Shown here piece after piece: positions 17,497 to 29,400 of a stretch of 64,000 nucleotides of DNA. The stretch's first letter is position 1. Each line of letters opens with the position of its first letter. Source of the DNA: Variovorax sp. TBS-050B (GTDB lineage Bacteria; Pseudomonadota; Gammaproteobacteria; Burkholderiales; Burkholderiaceae_C); the NCBI RefSeq assembly GCF_029893635.1, contig NZ_JARXYR010000002.1, forward strand, positions 3,881,001 through 3,945,000. The letters are read 5' to 3'. A program made the translations under genes and the position numbers. Below the pieces are notes generated by a model. It ran no database searches and was not told the origin of the DNA. It saw only the letters and a program-made list of their open reading frames with translations.

Positions 17497-20400
17497 GCCG
17501 CCGGCTACGGCACCCAGATCGCGAACATCGACAAGAACATCCGCCTGTACAACCGCATGGGCGAATCGACGACCGATCTGCGCGCCGAGCGCAAGGCGCT
17601 GGTGGAGAAGCAGGACGCCGCCAAGGGCGAGGCGACGGTCGCCGGCGCGCAATACACCGCCGCGCTCACCAAGAACCAGCAGGTGGTGCTCGACAAGCAG
17701 GCCGCCATCGCCTACCAGAACCATTCCTATGCACGCCCGGGCAGCCAGGAGAAGGCCGATGCGGCCGCCGTGCTGGACATCAAGCTTGCGGCGCTGGACA
17801 ACGTCGATCGGCTGGTCGACCTCGCCAACAAGGACGTGACGCTCGCCAAGGCCGGACTCGACAAGCAGATCAAGGACACCGCCAAGGCCAACGCCGACGC
17901 CGACCTGCAGACCCAATTCCAGAAATGGAAGGACGACGTCTGGATGTGGCAGGGCATCGACAAGAAGACGGCCGACAAGATGAAGGCCGAGGGCCAGGTG
18001 CCCACGATGCGCATGTACCCCGACATGAAGCAGGAGAACGACGCGGCCTGGGAAGCCTTCGTCTCCCAGCAGACGGACATGGACAAGTACGGCGACGACT
18101 ACCTCACGCCCGAGGAGCGTCCCGCGCGCAATGCCTGGCTGGCGCGCAACAGGACCAGCGACGACGCGGTGGCCAGCGACCTGCGCTACAACGACGCGCT
18201 GAGCGCCAGCACCCGAGCCGGCACCCACCTGACGCAGGGCGACCTCGACCGCCTGCAGCAGAAGAAGGATGCCTGGATCAAGGCCAACCCGACGCTGTTC
18301 TCGCTGAACTTCCAGGGCCCCGGCGAGAAGGAGAACCAGGCAACGCTCGACCTGCTGCAAAAGGGCGTGGCCGACGGAAAGATCAAGGACCTGCAGATCG
18401 GCGCGGACAGAAAGTACACGCAGCACCTGCAAGACATGTCCGCGGCCGACCGGGCCGACCCCGAGGCGATGAAGGAGGCCGACGAGGCCTACGCGAAGGA
18501 CAACAGCGACTTCAACGTCCAGCTGAAGGCGAAGATCAAGGACCTGTCCGGCCAGGCCCTGGACGACAGGGCGCAGGCCGTCGATGCCTACATCAAGGAC
18601 TGGGAGGAACGCAATCCGGACCTCAAGCGCAAGCTCGATGCGCTGGGGACCGACCAGGACCAGCGCAGCCTCCGCGCTGCGGAATACCGCAGCGACCAGA
18701 TCAGATCGCTGTTGTCGGCCAGCGAGCAGGGGCGGCAGCGGCTGTCCGCCATGGACATGAACTACGCCGTCAAGGGCGAGTACATGGGCGTGGGCGACAA
18801 CGACAGCGCGCAGATCAGCAAGGACCTGGAGGGCATCAACCAAGGCATCGAGAAGCACACCTTCGTGCGCGACGCCTGGGGCGCGATGTTCGGCGACTCG
18901 GCTGACGAGGCGAAGGACTACACCGAGGATCGACTCGCCAAATCGGATCAACTGCGCAAGGACCTTGCCGCGGGGAAGATCTCCGTGTCGAAGTACTCGA
19001 CCGAGGAAGACGCCCTGATGGACGGCTACGACGTGAAGTCGGCCGAGCTGGCGCAGAAGGTGCAGGACGCCGATGGCACCTGGAGCGTGGTCGACGAAGC
19101 GGTGCGCATGACGGTCACCGCCGCGGCAGGCATTGCCGCCACCATCGCCTCGGGCGGCAACGTGGCGGTGGGCTTCGGCACGGCGATGCTCGTGAGCGAA
19201 GTCTGGGACACCACGGGCGACGTCGTCGCCGCCGCGCAGGGGCGCGATATCTACGCCGACGGCCACACCTCGCTCTGGACGCTCGAGGGCAAGGCGCTGA
19301 CCGGCAATGCGAGCTGGGAAGACGTCAAGTTCACGCTGAAGGACGAGGCGATCGACGCGGCGAGCAACATCGTGACGGCCACCGGCGTGGGCGCCGGCAT
19401 CAAGACCAGTGCCGCGGTGAGTACGCGGCTGCTGGCCAAGGAGGCGTTCGTCAAGAGCGAGGGCGTGCTCAACCTCGGCGGCCGCGCGCTGGTCGGCGCC
19501 CGCGCCGGCATCACTTCGCAAGCCGTGGACGGAGTGGGCCGCGTGACGGTGGAAAGCGGACGCGTCGGCCTCGACGGAAAGTGGGGCACCGAGGAGGGCA
19601 ACAAGCGCATCGGCGCCACCTTCGTCAGTTCCGCGGCCGGGCTCGTCAGCGCACCGCTCACGGGTGGCGCCTCGGGTGCGATCCCCCTGTGGAAGGTCGC
19701 ACCGGCCGCCGCCAGCAGCGGGACGACGAACGCGGCTGCCAACGCAACGACAAACGCGGCTGCCAACGCAACGACAAACGCGGCTGCCAACGCGACGACG
19801 AATGCGGCTGCCAACGCGACGACGAATGCGGCTGCCAACGCGACGACGAATGCGGCTGCCAACGCGACGACGAATGCGGCTGCCAACGCGACGACGAATG
19901 CGGCTGCCAACGCGACGACGAATGCGGCTGCCAACGCAACGACGAATGCGGCTGCCAACGCAACGACGAATGCGGCTGCCAACGCGACGACGAATGCCGC
20001 CGCCGACGCGACAACGAACGTGGCTGCCGATGCGGTGACGAACGTGGCCGCCAGCGCGACGTTGAATGCGGCCGCCAATGCGACCACGAACGCGGTCGCC
20101 AACGCGACGACGAATGCGGCTGCCAACGCGACGGCGAACGCGGCTGCCAACGCGACGGCGAACGCGGCCGCCAACGCGACGGCGAACGCGGCCGCCAACG
20201 CGACGGCGAACGCGGCCGCCAATGCGACGGCGAACGCGGCCGCCAATGCGACGACGAACGCGGCTGCCAACGCGACGACGAACGCGGCCGCCAATGCGAC
20301 GACGAACGCGGCCGCCAATGCGACGACGAACGCGGCCGCCAATGCGACGACGGACGCCGCCACCAATGCGACGACAAGCGCGGCCAGCAGTGCGGCGACG

Positions 20401-23400
20401 AGCGCGGCGGCGAACACCGCCTCCAGCACCACCGCAGGCACGCAGAAGATGTCCTACGCCGGCTTCTCCGGCCAGTTCGTGACCGACGGCGCGGGGTCGA
20501 TCGGCACCGGCCAGCTCATTTCGTACCTGAACGAAGGCCGGGGAATGAACAAGGGCGAGTTCATCGCCGCCTCGCTGCAGGCCTTGCCCGGCACGCTCAA
20601 CAACATCGCACTGCATCCGATGATGGCGGCGCGCGCACGGGCGCAGGCAGGCAACGATGCGGCCAACCGGCAGCCGCCGCCCACGGCAGGGCGCGGCACG
20701 CCGGATGTGAAGCCGGTGGCGCTGGAGCCGGTGAAGATCGATGCGCCGGTGGATGCGTTGCCAGGGCTTGCGGGCCGCGATGCCACCACGCTGCGGGTGG
20801 GCGGCGTGAAGCTCGACGATCTGACGAATGGCCTGGACGTGCAGACCCGTGCTTCGGAAGCAACGGCGCCGGGCGGCGAGGTCGAGTTCCGTGTGGCGAT
20901 CGACACCCAGAAGGCCGTGGCATCGGCCGCCGAGGGCGTGGCCGCCAGCGGTGCCGGCAACACCCGGGGCAGGACCGCCGGCACCGGCAAGCGTTCGAGC
21001 GAAAGCGACAACGACGGCGGCGTGCGGCGCAAGGGCGACGATGCGCAGGAAACCAAGGATGTCGAGGCCGCGCAGGACGCCGCCATCCAGGTGCGGATGC
21101 GCGCTGCGGGCTTCGACAACGTCAAGATCGCGCGCAAGCCGGGCGCCGACGGGCAGGCGCAGCCCGAGATCGTCGTCACTGGCACCAAGCCGCTGAAGGC
21201 ACCCCTGTCTGGCGACACGCTGCTGCGGCCGGCCTACGACGGCTACGACCAGCGCATGTCGTACCTGAGCGGCGCCGAGATGGTGGCGCTGTACGGCTCC
21301 GGCACCCGGCCCGACCCCGTTGCGGTGGCGGCCGACCGTGCGGCTGCGCGCTCGGCCCGCACCGACATGCGCCTCGGCGTCACCGCGCGCGGGCGCCTGA
21401 ACGTGGGCGAGTACGCGCCGCTGGCGTCGCCGACCCTCCAGTCGGTGAGCACCGGGATCGGCACCCGCTCCAACCTGCGCGCCATCGCCACGGGCGTCAT
21501 GGACAGCATCCGCTGGCGCTCCACGGTGCCGATCCGCGACGCGCTGGGCCGCGAGCTGTCGGTGGCCGTGCGGCCCGACGAGTACCGGCGCACCAGCATG
21601 CTGCAGTGGGGCGTGAGCCCGATGTCGCGCGACACCATCTTCACCGTGTTCGCGAAGGACCTGATCAACACCGCCAAGACCGAACTGTTCGGCAAGGAGG
21701 GAACCCCCGGCTACGGCGTCAACGTGCGTTCGGCCACGGACATCGGACCGGCTGCCGACGGCTCCGGCCGGGTGGTCGAGCTGGAGATCAGCGTCAAGCT
21801 CGACGGCGAGAAGGTCCAGCTGGCCGAAGGAGAGAAGGACTTCTTCGGCGGCAAGGCGTCGAGTTCGCCCGATGGCCACGTGAAGGTTCCCAGCAGCCTC
21901 ATGTTCGACCGCGTCATCGAGGACTTCCGCATCGCGCCGCTGCTGCCGATCGTCAAGAAGCTGGTGGGCAATCCGTTGCCGGTGACGCCCTCGGTGGAGC
22001 GGCGTTCGCAGATGCTGCTGAACGACGTGATCGGCGCGGGCGACGTGGTGCCCACGCGCTTCTTCGAGCAGTTCAGGAAGACCTTCGGCGATGCGAAGTA
22101 CCGCGTGCAGGTGGTGGTGCCCGACCGCCTGCCCGGCTTCGGCCGCGACCCGGCCGCGACCGCGGTTCGCAACTTCCTCGCCAAGCCCGACGTGGCCGGG
22201 TTCAAGGCGCTGGTCGAACACGGTTACGTGAGTGCCGATCCTGACAAGGCGCTGTTCTTCGTGCCCAACCGCGGCGGCAATCATCACCGCACGTCGGTGC
22301 CCGGCAAGCCGCTCACGGAAGCCTTCACCGACTTGACGGGCAAGGAGCGCCGCGTGCCCAACAAGTCGACCAGCAACGTCTGGATCATCTTTGCCGACAA
22401 CGGGCTCGAACGCACGCTGCAGCGGGGCATCTACGGCGTGAAGAAGGTCGTCTACGGCGCCTTGCCCGCCGGCCTGCAGCGTTCCGCGCCATCGCCGCAC
22501 CACCTGGTGGGCACGGGCAACCTGATCGATGCCATGACGGGCGGCAGGGGCCGGCCCAACGCCGACAGCTCCAGGCGCCTCACCGCGGTGGCCGCGCTGC
22601 CCACACTGTTCGACGTGGGGGTGCTGGGCACCAGCGTGGAGTTCCGCGTGCAGCTCGGGCTGGATGCGCCTTCGGCCGCCAAGTCGGTCAGGAAGGGCAG
22701 GATGCAGGACTTCAAGGTGTCGCCGGACGACACCCGCACCGTGGACGTGCCCCAGTGGTTCCCCAAGCTGCTCGAACGCTCCCTGACAGGCGCGACCCCG
22801 GTGGTGCCCAAGGGCGGGACCGCGCAGCTCACCACCTTCCTCGACAAGCTGCAGACCCACCTGGGCGCCGAGGATGGCGCGGCGCTCACGGCGCTGCGCG
22901 AGAAGCACATGACCGGCAAGGACGCTGCCGTCGGCGACGGGAAGTTCCTGCGCCAGCCGGTGGCCGAGGACATCGTGAGCCTGCTGGTGGGACTGAAGCC
23001 CGGCGCCAAGCCCGGCTCGCGTCCGCTGCTGGCCGGGCAGCCCGGCGAATCAGCGCCGCTCGCCGCGCCGGCCGCGGCACGGACGGCCGGCATGCGCCCG
23101 GCGGACCTGAACTACCTCGAAGGCGAGGCGACGGTGAACGGCCGGCCGGTCCCGGCGCGCGACATCGAGCTGGCGGTGCCGCCCGACAGCATCCTGGTGC
23201 TGGCCGAGCGCGGCAACCCGCCGAGCGCGGAGCGCATCGCGGCGGACCTGCGCGCGGCCGGCCATCCCGAGGGCAAGGACGTGGTGCTGTACCTCTGCGA
23301 AGGCGCGACGCCGGCGCGGGCCGACGCGCCGGTGCCCGCGTCGCTGGCGCGCGAGCTGAGCAACAGGCTCGGCGCTCGCGTGCATGCGGTGGACGGCGAC

Positions 23401-26400
23401 ATCGTGCTCGGCGCCAGGACCACGGTCGACGGCGCCCCGGTGGTGCAGCGGCCGAACCTGCCGCTGACCGACGTGTCGCAGAAGGCGCCGCACCCGGTGG
23501 CGGCCGATGCGGACTTCGACGCGCAGCAGCGCTTCTGGCTCGCGCCGGGCGGGCGCACGCAGGAGGCCCAGGCGCCGTTCTCGCCGAAGGTGCTCGACCA
23601 GGGCGCGAAAGTGGGCGACAAGTCCATCGACCCGCTGCACCTGGGCATCGAGGACCGCGTGGTCGACATGCGTCCGATGACCGCGCAGAACGCACGCGAG
23701 GTGTTCCCGCTGCTGGTCCGGCAGATGGGCGTCAGCCCCGAGTACAACGCGCTCGGCGCGGAGGGCATGATCGACAAGTGGCTCGGCGAGATCGCCGCCG
23801 GCACGCGCTACGCGCGCGTCATCTATCCGGCGCCCGGCTCGACGCCGGTCTCCGACGCGCCCATCGGCCTGATCTCGGTCCACAAGGAGGCGCTGCTCGG
23901 GGAGAGCTATCGCAACACCTTGCCCGCGGCCCTCTACCGCGGCAGCAAGCCGGCGGGCGAGACGAGCAAGGAGGCGTTGCAGGCCCGCGGCGAGGTCTGG
24001 CAGTTCTCGACCTACCTGGGCTCGAACAAGAACCGCTATCCGGGCGGCGTGATCAACAAGGCCGCGCGCATGCAGTTCATGAAGGACGTGATGCGGCAGG
24101 AGGCCGCCAAGGGCGCGCCGGTGGAGGCGTTCTATTCGCGCGTGAGCGGCGGCGCGCCGTTCATCACCGATTCGAACGGCGTCACGGTCCTGCTCAAGGG
24201 CCACGAGTTCAACGTGGCGAGCTCCTTCAGCCAGGAATCGCAGACGGTCGGCCGCGGACCGATCGCCGTCGGCTATGAAGACAGTTCGCCGTTCAAGAGC
24301 CCCGACTATCCGGACGGAGAGCCGGCGCGCCACATCTACATCTACGAGACCGATGCGAGCCTCTACGGGCCGGAGGGCAAGGGCACGCTGAAGTGGCGCA
24401 GCAAGATCGAAGAGGCCTTCGACAAGGTGCCCGGCTCGCGCAGCCTGCTGTCGCCGATGCGCACGGCGGACAAGAACTACCTGGTGGGCGAAGTGATGGT
24501 CAACGGCCGCCCGATGCCGGCAGCCGAGATCGAACTGGCGGTACCGCCGGACAGCATCCTGGTGGTGGCCGAGCACGGCAATCCGCCGAGTGCCGAGCGC
24601 ATTGCCGCCGACCTGCGCGCGGCCGGCCACCCGGAAGGCAAGGACGTGGCGCTCTATCTTTTCAAGGGCGAACCGTCGGTCCGGCCGGGCACGCCGACGC
24701 CCGAGGCGCTGGCGCGCGAACTGGGCAACCTGCGCGGATCGCGCGTGCATGTGGTGGACGGCGACGTCGGACTCGGCCCGCGGAACACCGCGCGCGGAAC
24801 GCCGGTGGTGCAGCGGCCGAACCTGCCGTTGACGGACGTTTCGCAGAACGCGCCGCACCCGGTGACCGATGCGGACTTCGATGCGCAGAAGCGCTTCTGG
24901 CTCGCGCCGGGCGGCCGCACGCAGGAAGCGCAGGCGCCGTTCTCGCAGAAGGTGCTCGACCAGGGGACGGCGGTGGGAGACAGGACCATCGACCTCGCCG
25001 CGGCCCGGCATCGAGGACCGCTCGGTGGAACTGGTGCCGTTCGACGCGCAGCACGCACGCGACGTGCTGCCACACCTGACCAAGGAGTTGAAGTACAGCC
25101 CCGACTTCATGCAGCTGAAGGCCGAGGGCATGACCAGGAAATGGATCGATCAGATCAACGACGGCACGCGCATGGCCTTCGTGATCTATCCGGCTTCCGG
25201 CTCGGCGGCCGAGCGGCGGCCGCTGGGCATCATCGCCGTGCACAAGGAACCGCTGGTCGGCGACAACTACATCGAGACGCTGGCCCCCGCCCACTACGCC
25301 GGCGAGAAGCCGGCCGGTGCGGCCAGCAAGGAGGCACTGCTGCAGCGTGGCGAGGTGTGGCAGTTCTCGACCTACCTGATCGGGGCCCGGACATCGACTA
25401 AGTCGCCGGATTCGTCGTTCCCCGGCGGCGTGGTGAATTCGGCCGCCAAGAAGCAGGTGATGGATGCCGCGATGGCCGAACTGGCGCGCCGCGGCGAGCC
25501 CATCGACGCCTTCTATGCGCGGGTGCACGCCGGCGCGCCCGAGGCTGTGCCCGCGCTCGGCTGGCCGAAGACCGCCAACGCAAACAGCCTCAACAGCCAG
25601 GCCCGCATGGCCGACAGCGGGCCGGTGGCCGTGGTGCACGAAAAGGGACCGCCGCTCGAGGACGGCACCACGCCCACCCGCTACGTCGCCATTTTCGAGA
25701 CGCCGGTGGGCCTCTATGCCGAAGACGGTGGCGGCACGGCCGCCTACCGCTCGCTGATCGAGGCCCAGGCGAGCAAGTACCCGTCGGAGCCCTGGCTCGC
25801 GCCGAAAGAGTGGCAAGGCAAGCCGCTGGTGCACCGCCTCGCCGATCTGAACTATCTGCAGGGCGATGCCATGGTGAACGGCCGCCCGGTGCCGGCAAGC
25901 CTGATCCAGGTGGCGGTGCCCGAGAAGGCGTTCACCGTCATGGCCGAAGCGGCACAACTGCCCAACCTGCACCAGTTGGCCGCCGACATGCGCGCCGCCG
26001 GCTACACGGACGGGCAGGAGGTGGCGCTGTGCTTCTGCTTCGGCCTCAAGACGGACGACCCGTCGGCGCCCGTGCCGCAATCGGTGGCGTCGCAGCTCGG
26101 CGACATGCTGGGTGCGCGCGTGCATGCCGTGGAAGGCACCATCACGCTGGGCGCGAAGATCGAACTCGGCGAAGGCCGCGTCGGCACCGCGCAGCCGAAG
26201 CTGCCGCTGATCGACGTCTCGAACGGCGGCATGCGCCCGGGCGAGAACTTCGATGCGCAGCAGCGCTACTGGCTCGCGCCCAATGGCCGCGGCGAGCGGG
26301 TCGATGCCCCCTTCGGCGCGGAAGTGCGCAACATGGGCGCGCGCGTCGGCGAGGGCAACTGGATCGACCCGATGGTGCTCGGCATCGAGGAGCGCGTGGT

Positions 26401-29400
26401 GCGGCTGGAGCAGTTCGGCGATCGCAACGCGCCGGCGGTGCTGGCCTCGCTGACCAGGCAGCTTGCCGTCAGCCCCGACTTCAACAGCCTCGGGCCGGAA
26501 GGCATGGCGCGCAAATGGCAGCAGGAGATGGCCGACGGCACCCGTATGGCCTACGTCGTCTACCCGGCCGAAGGTTCGCCGCTGGGCCAGAAGCCGCTGG
26601 GCATCATCGCGCTCCATCGCGAGGCGCTGATCGACGACAAGTACGTGAAGACGCTGCCCGCGTCGTACTACCGCGCAGGCAAGTTCGAGGCCGGCGAGGT
26701 GTCGCGCGAAGACCTGCTCGCACGCGGCGACGTCTGGCAGTTCTCGACCTACCTCAACGCCGACGCGAAGCAGGTGCCGGGCACCAACAAGGCCGGCAAG
26801 ATGCTGACCATCGAGGAGGCGGCGGCCGAGGGCCAGCGGCGCGGCGAGGAGATCCTGGCCTTCTATGCGCGGGTGCACGGCGGCGGGCCACTGGTGTTGA
26901 TGGCACCGCACGTCGAACCCAACATACCCAGCCTGTTCGGCCAGGAATCGATGGCGCGGCGGGGCCCCATCGCGGTGGGCCTGGAACAGGGCTCGCCGGT
27001 GACCGGCGGCGCCGACCGCTATGTGCTGATCTTCGAGACCGACCGCGGGCTCTACCTGCCCGGTGGGCCGGGGCGGGAGAAATGGACAGCCGATATCCAG
27101 AAGCTGATCGACGATCACCCGGACCCGGGTTCGTGGCTGGGGGCGGCGCAGGACACGGGCGCATCCGGTCCGACCGTGAGCCGTGCCGCCGCGAGCGCAG
27201 ACCTTCCTTCGCGAAGCGCGCCCGCCATCGACCCGGACAGCATCGCCCGCGAGAGCTACGACGCACTCGCACGCGAACTGGGCCTGACCGATGCGCAGGC
27301 CGATGCCATGCGCGGCTGGACGACGGCGCCTCGCGATGCGGTGACCGGCTTCTACGATGCGCGGCTGTCGGGCCTGAAGGCCGAGACCGTGACGCGCACG
27401 CAGGCGCATGTCGCCGACAGCGGCGACGACGCACATTACGTATCGGCCGACATCGGCAACCTGGGTGGACTCAACGCGGCGATGAACAACGTGGCCGAGG
27501 CGGCCAATGTCCACTTCCGCGGACTCGCCGAGATCCTCGCCACGCAGCTGGATGCCACCGGCGCCACGGTGGTGCCGATGCGCACCGGCGGCGACGAGCT
27601 CGGCGCGGTGGTCGCGGGCATCGACGGACCCACGCTGGCGGGCGCCGTCGAGGCGACGCAACGGCAGGTCGCGCAATACGCGCAGACGCACGGCCTGGAC
27701 CACATTCCACATCCCAAGCACGGCGACCAGCGCGGCGTCGGCCTGCACATCGGGTATACATCGGTGTCGCCCGACAAGACCCTGGACCACATCTTTACCG
27801 AGGCCGACCAAGGCGTCGACAGGAGCAAGCAACATGTCACAACAGACGAGGGACGAACGACTGGGGTTGACGGGGCTGAACCCGGCACAGCGCAAGCAAC
27901 GCCTGCAGCAACTGCAACAGGAAATCGACCAGGAACGCCAGCAGGCGAAGGCGGCGCTCGAGGCCCAGCGCGCGGCGCGTCGCGGGCAGACGCCGCCGAA
28001 GTCCTGACGCCGGACCACCCCACGCGCTTCGCCACCGGTTCGCACGAACACGCGACCATCGATCCTGACGCGGTCAGGAAGCAGGACTTTGCCGCCGCGG
28101 CCCACCAAGCAGGCCTCAACACCGAGCAGTTCACCGGCCTGCTGCACTACGGCATCTCGCCGAAGGACAGCGTGACCGGCTTCTACGACGCGCGCCAATC
28201 CGGCGTGAAAGCCGACACGGTGCGCCGGATGCAGGACCTCGTCGCCAACTCGGACGACAACGGCTTCTACGTGTCCGCCGACATCGCCAACCTGGGCGGA
28301 CTGAACCACGCGATGGGCAACGTGGCCGAACGGGCCAACGTGCATTTCAAGGCCATGGCGACGCTGCTGGCCGATGCGCTTTCGAGCACCGGCGCCACTG
28401 TTGTTCCGCTGCGCACCGGCGGCGACGAACTGGCTGCGGCGGTGGTGGGGCAGATCGACGAGGCGAGCTTGCGCGGTGCGCTCGACGCGGCCGGGCGGCG
28501 CATCGCGGACTATGCGAGGGCGCACGGGCTGGCGGACATCCCGCACCCCAAGCGCGCCGGCGAGAAAGGCGTCGGCATGCACATGGGGTATGCCGAGACG
28601 CTGCCCGGCAGAACGCTGGACCGCATCTTCACCGAGGCGGACATGGGGGTGGATGCGAGCAAGAACGCGGCGCAGCATCCCACGATCGATTTCGAGGACG
28701 CGCAACCGGTCGCGGTGAGAACGAGCGACGGGGAGCGACTCTCCGTCCACCGACTGATGGTGACCGAGCCCGACGGCACGCGGCGGCCGATGACCGGGGC
28801 GGAGGTGCTCCGCATGACGGGGCCCGACCTGCTGGGTCGCGGCAGTTCCGCCGACGTCTACCCGTTCGGCGAAGGACAGGTGATCAAAATCTACCGCAAC
28901 TCCCGCGAGCCCGACCCGGACCAGTCGCATCTGCTCGTTGAACTGCCCGACGGTGCTGAGATCCATCCGCGCATGGCGACCGCGGCGAGCGAAGTGCGTG
29001 CGGTGAGGGCGCTCCAAGGCGCGGCAGGCGAGTCGGCGTTCGTCAGCGTCAAGGGACCGTTCCTGGTGGGCGACCGCCTGGCGCTGGTGATGCCCCGGCA
29101 TCCGTTCGCGGGCAACAGGCTCGAACTGGACCTGGACACGCGAACCTATTCGGGGGAAGGCAGCGAACTGCTCAACGAACGTACCGCGCGGACCGCGGGC
29201 GCTCTCACCGAGCGCCTGAATGCCGTGGACAGATTCCCGGGCGATCCGCAACACCTGATCGAGCCGGATGGATCGGTGATCGGATTCGATCCGCTCGAAG
29301 TATCCAGCGGAGAGTTGGCCCGGAATTATCACGAGGGCGAAGCACTCAAGCTGGCGCGCACCGGCCGCCAGAACGCCGCCCAGCGGCCGGCGCCCGACAG

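Noticed and set aside
17493..17500. Programmed +1 frameshift like that of prfB
   Set aside because: There is no stop codon at the shift point and no upstream SD-like stimulator, so an insertion or a sequencing error is simpler.
19729..20400. CRISPR-like appearance of the regular 24-bp repeat
   Set aside because: There are no spacers: units follow one another directly and keep one reading frame. No cas genes are nearby.
17371..22908. 1,845-codon open frame antisense to the giant gene, including an Arg/Val/Gly repeat
   Set aside because: It is the reverse image of the high-GC coding strand: stop codons are rare there by base composition. The product is His/Arg/Ala-rich with no domain, and the sense frame has clear domains.
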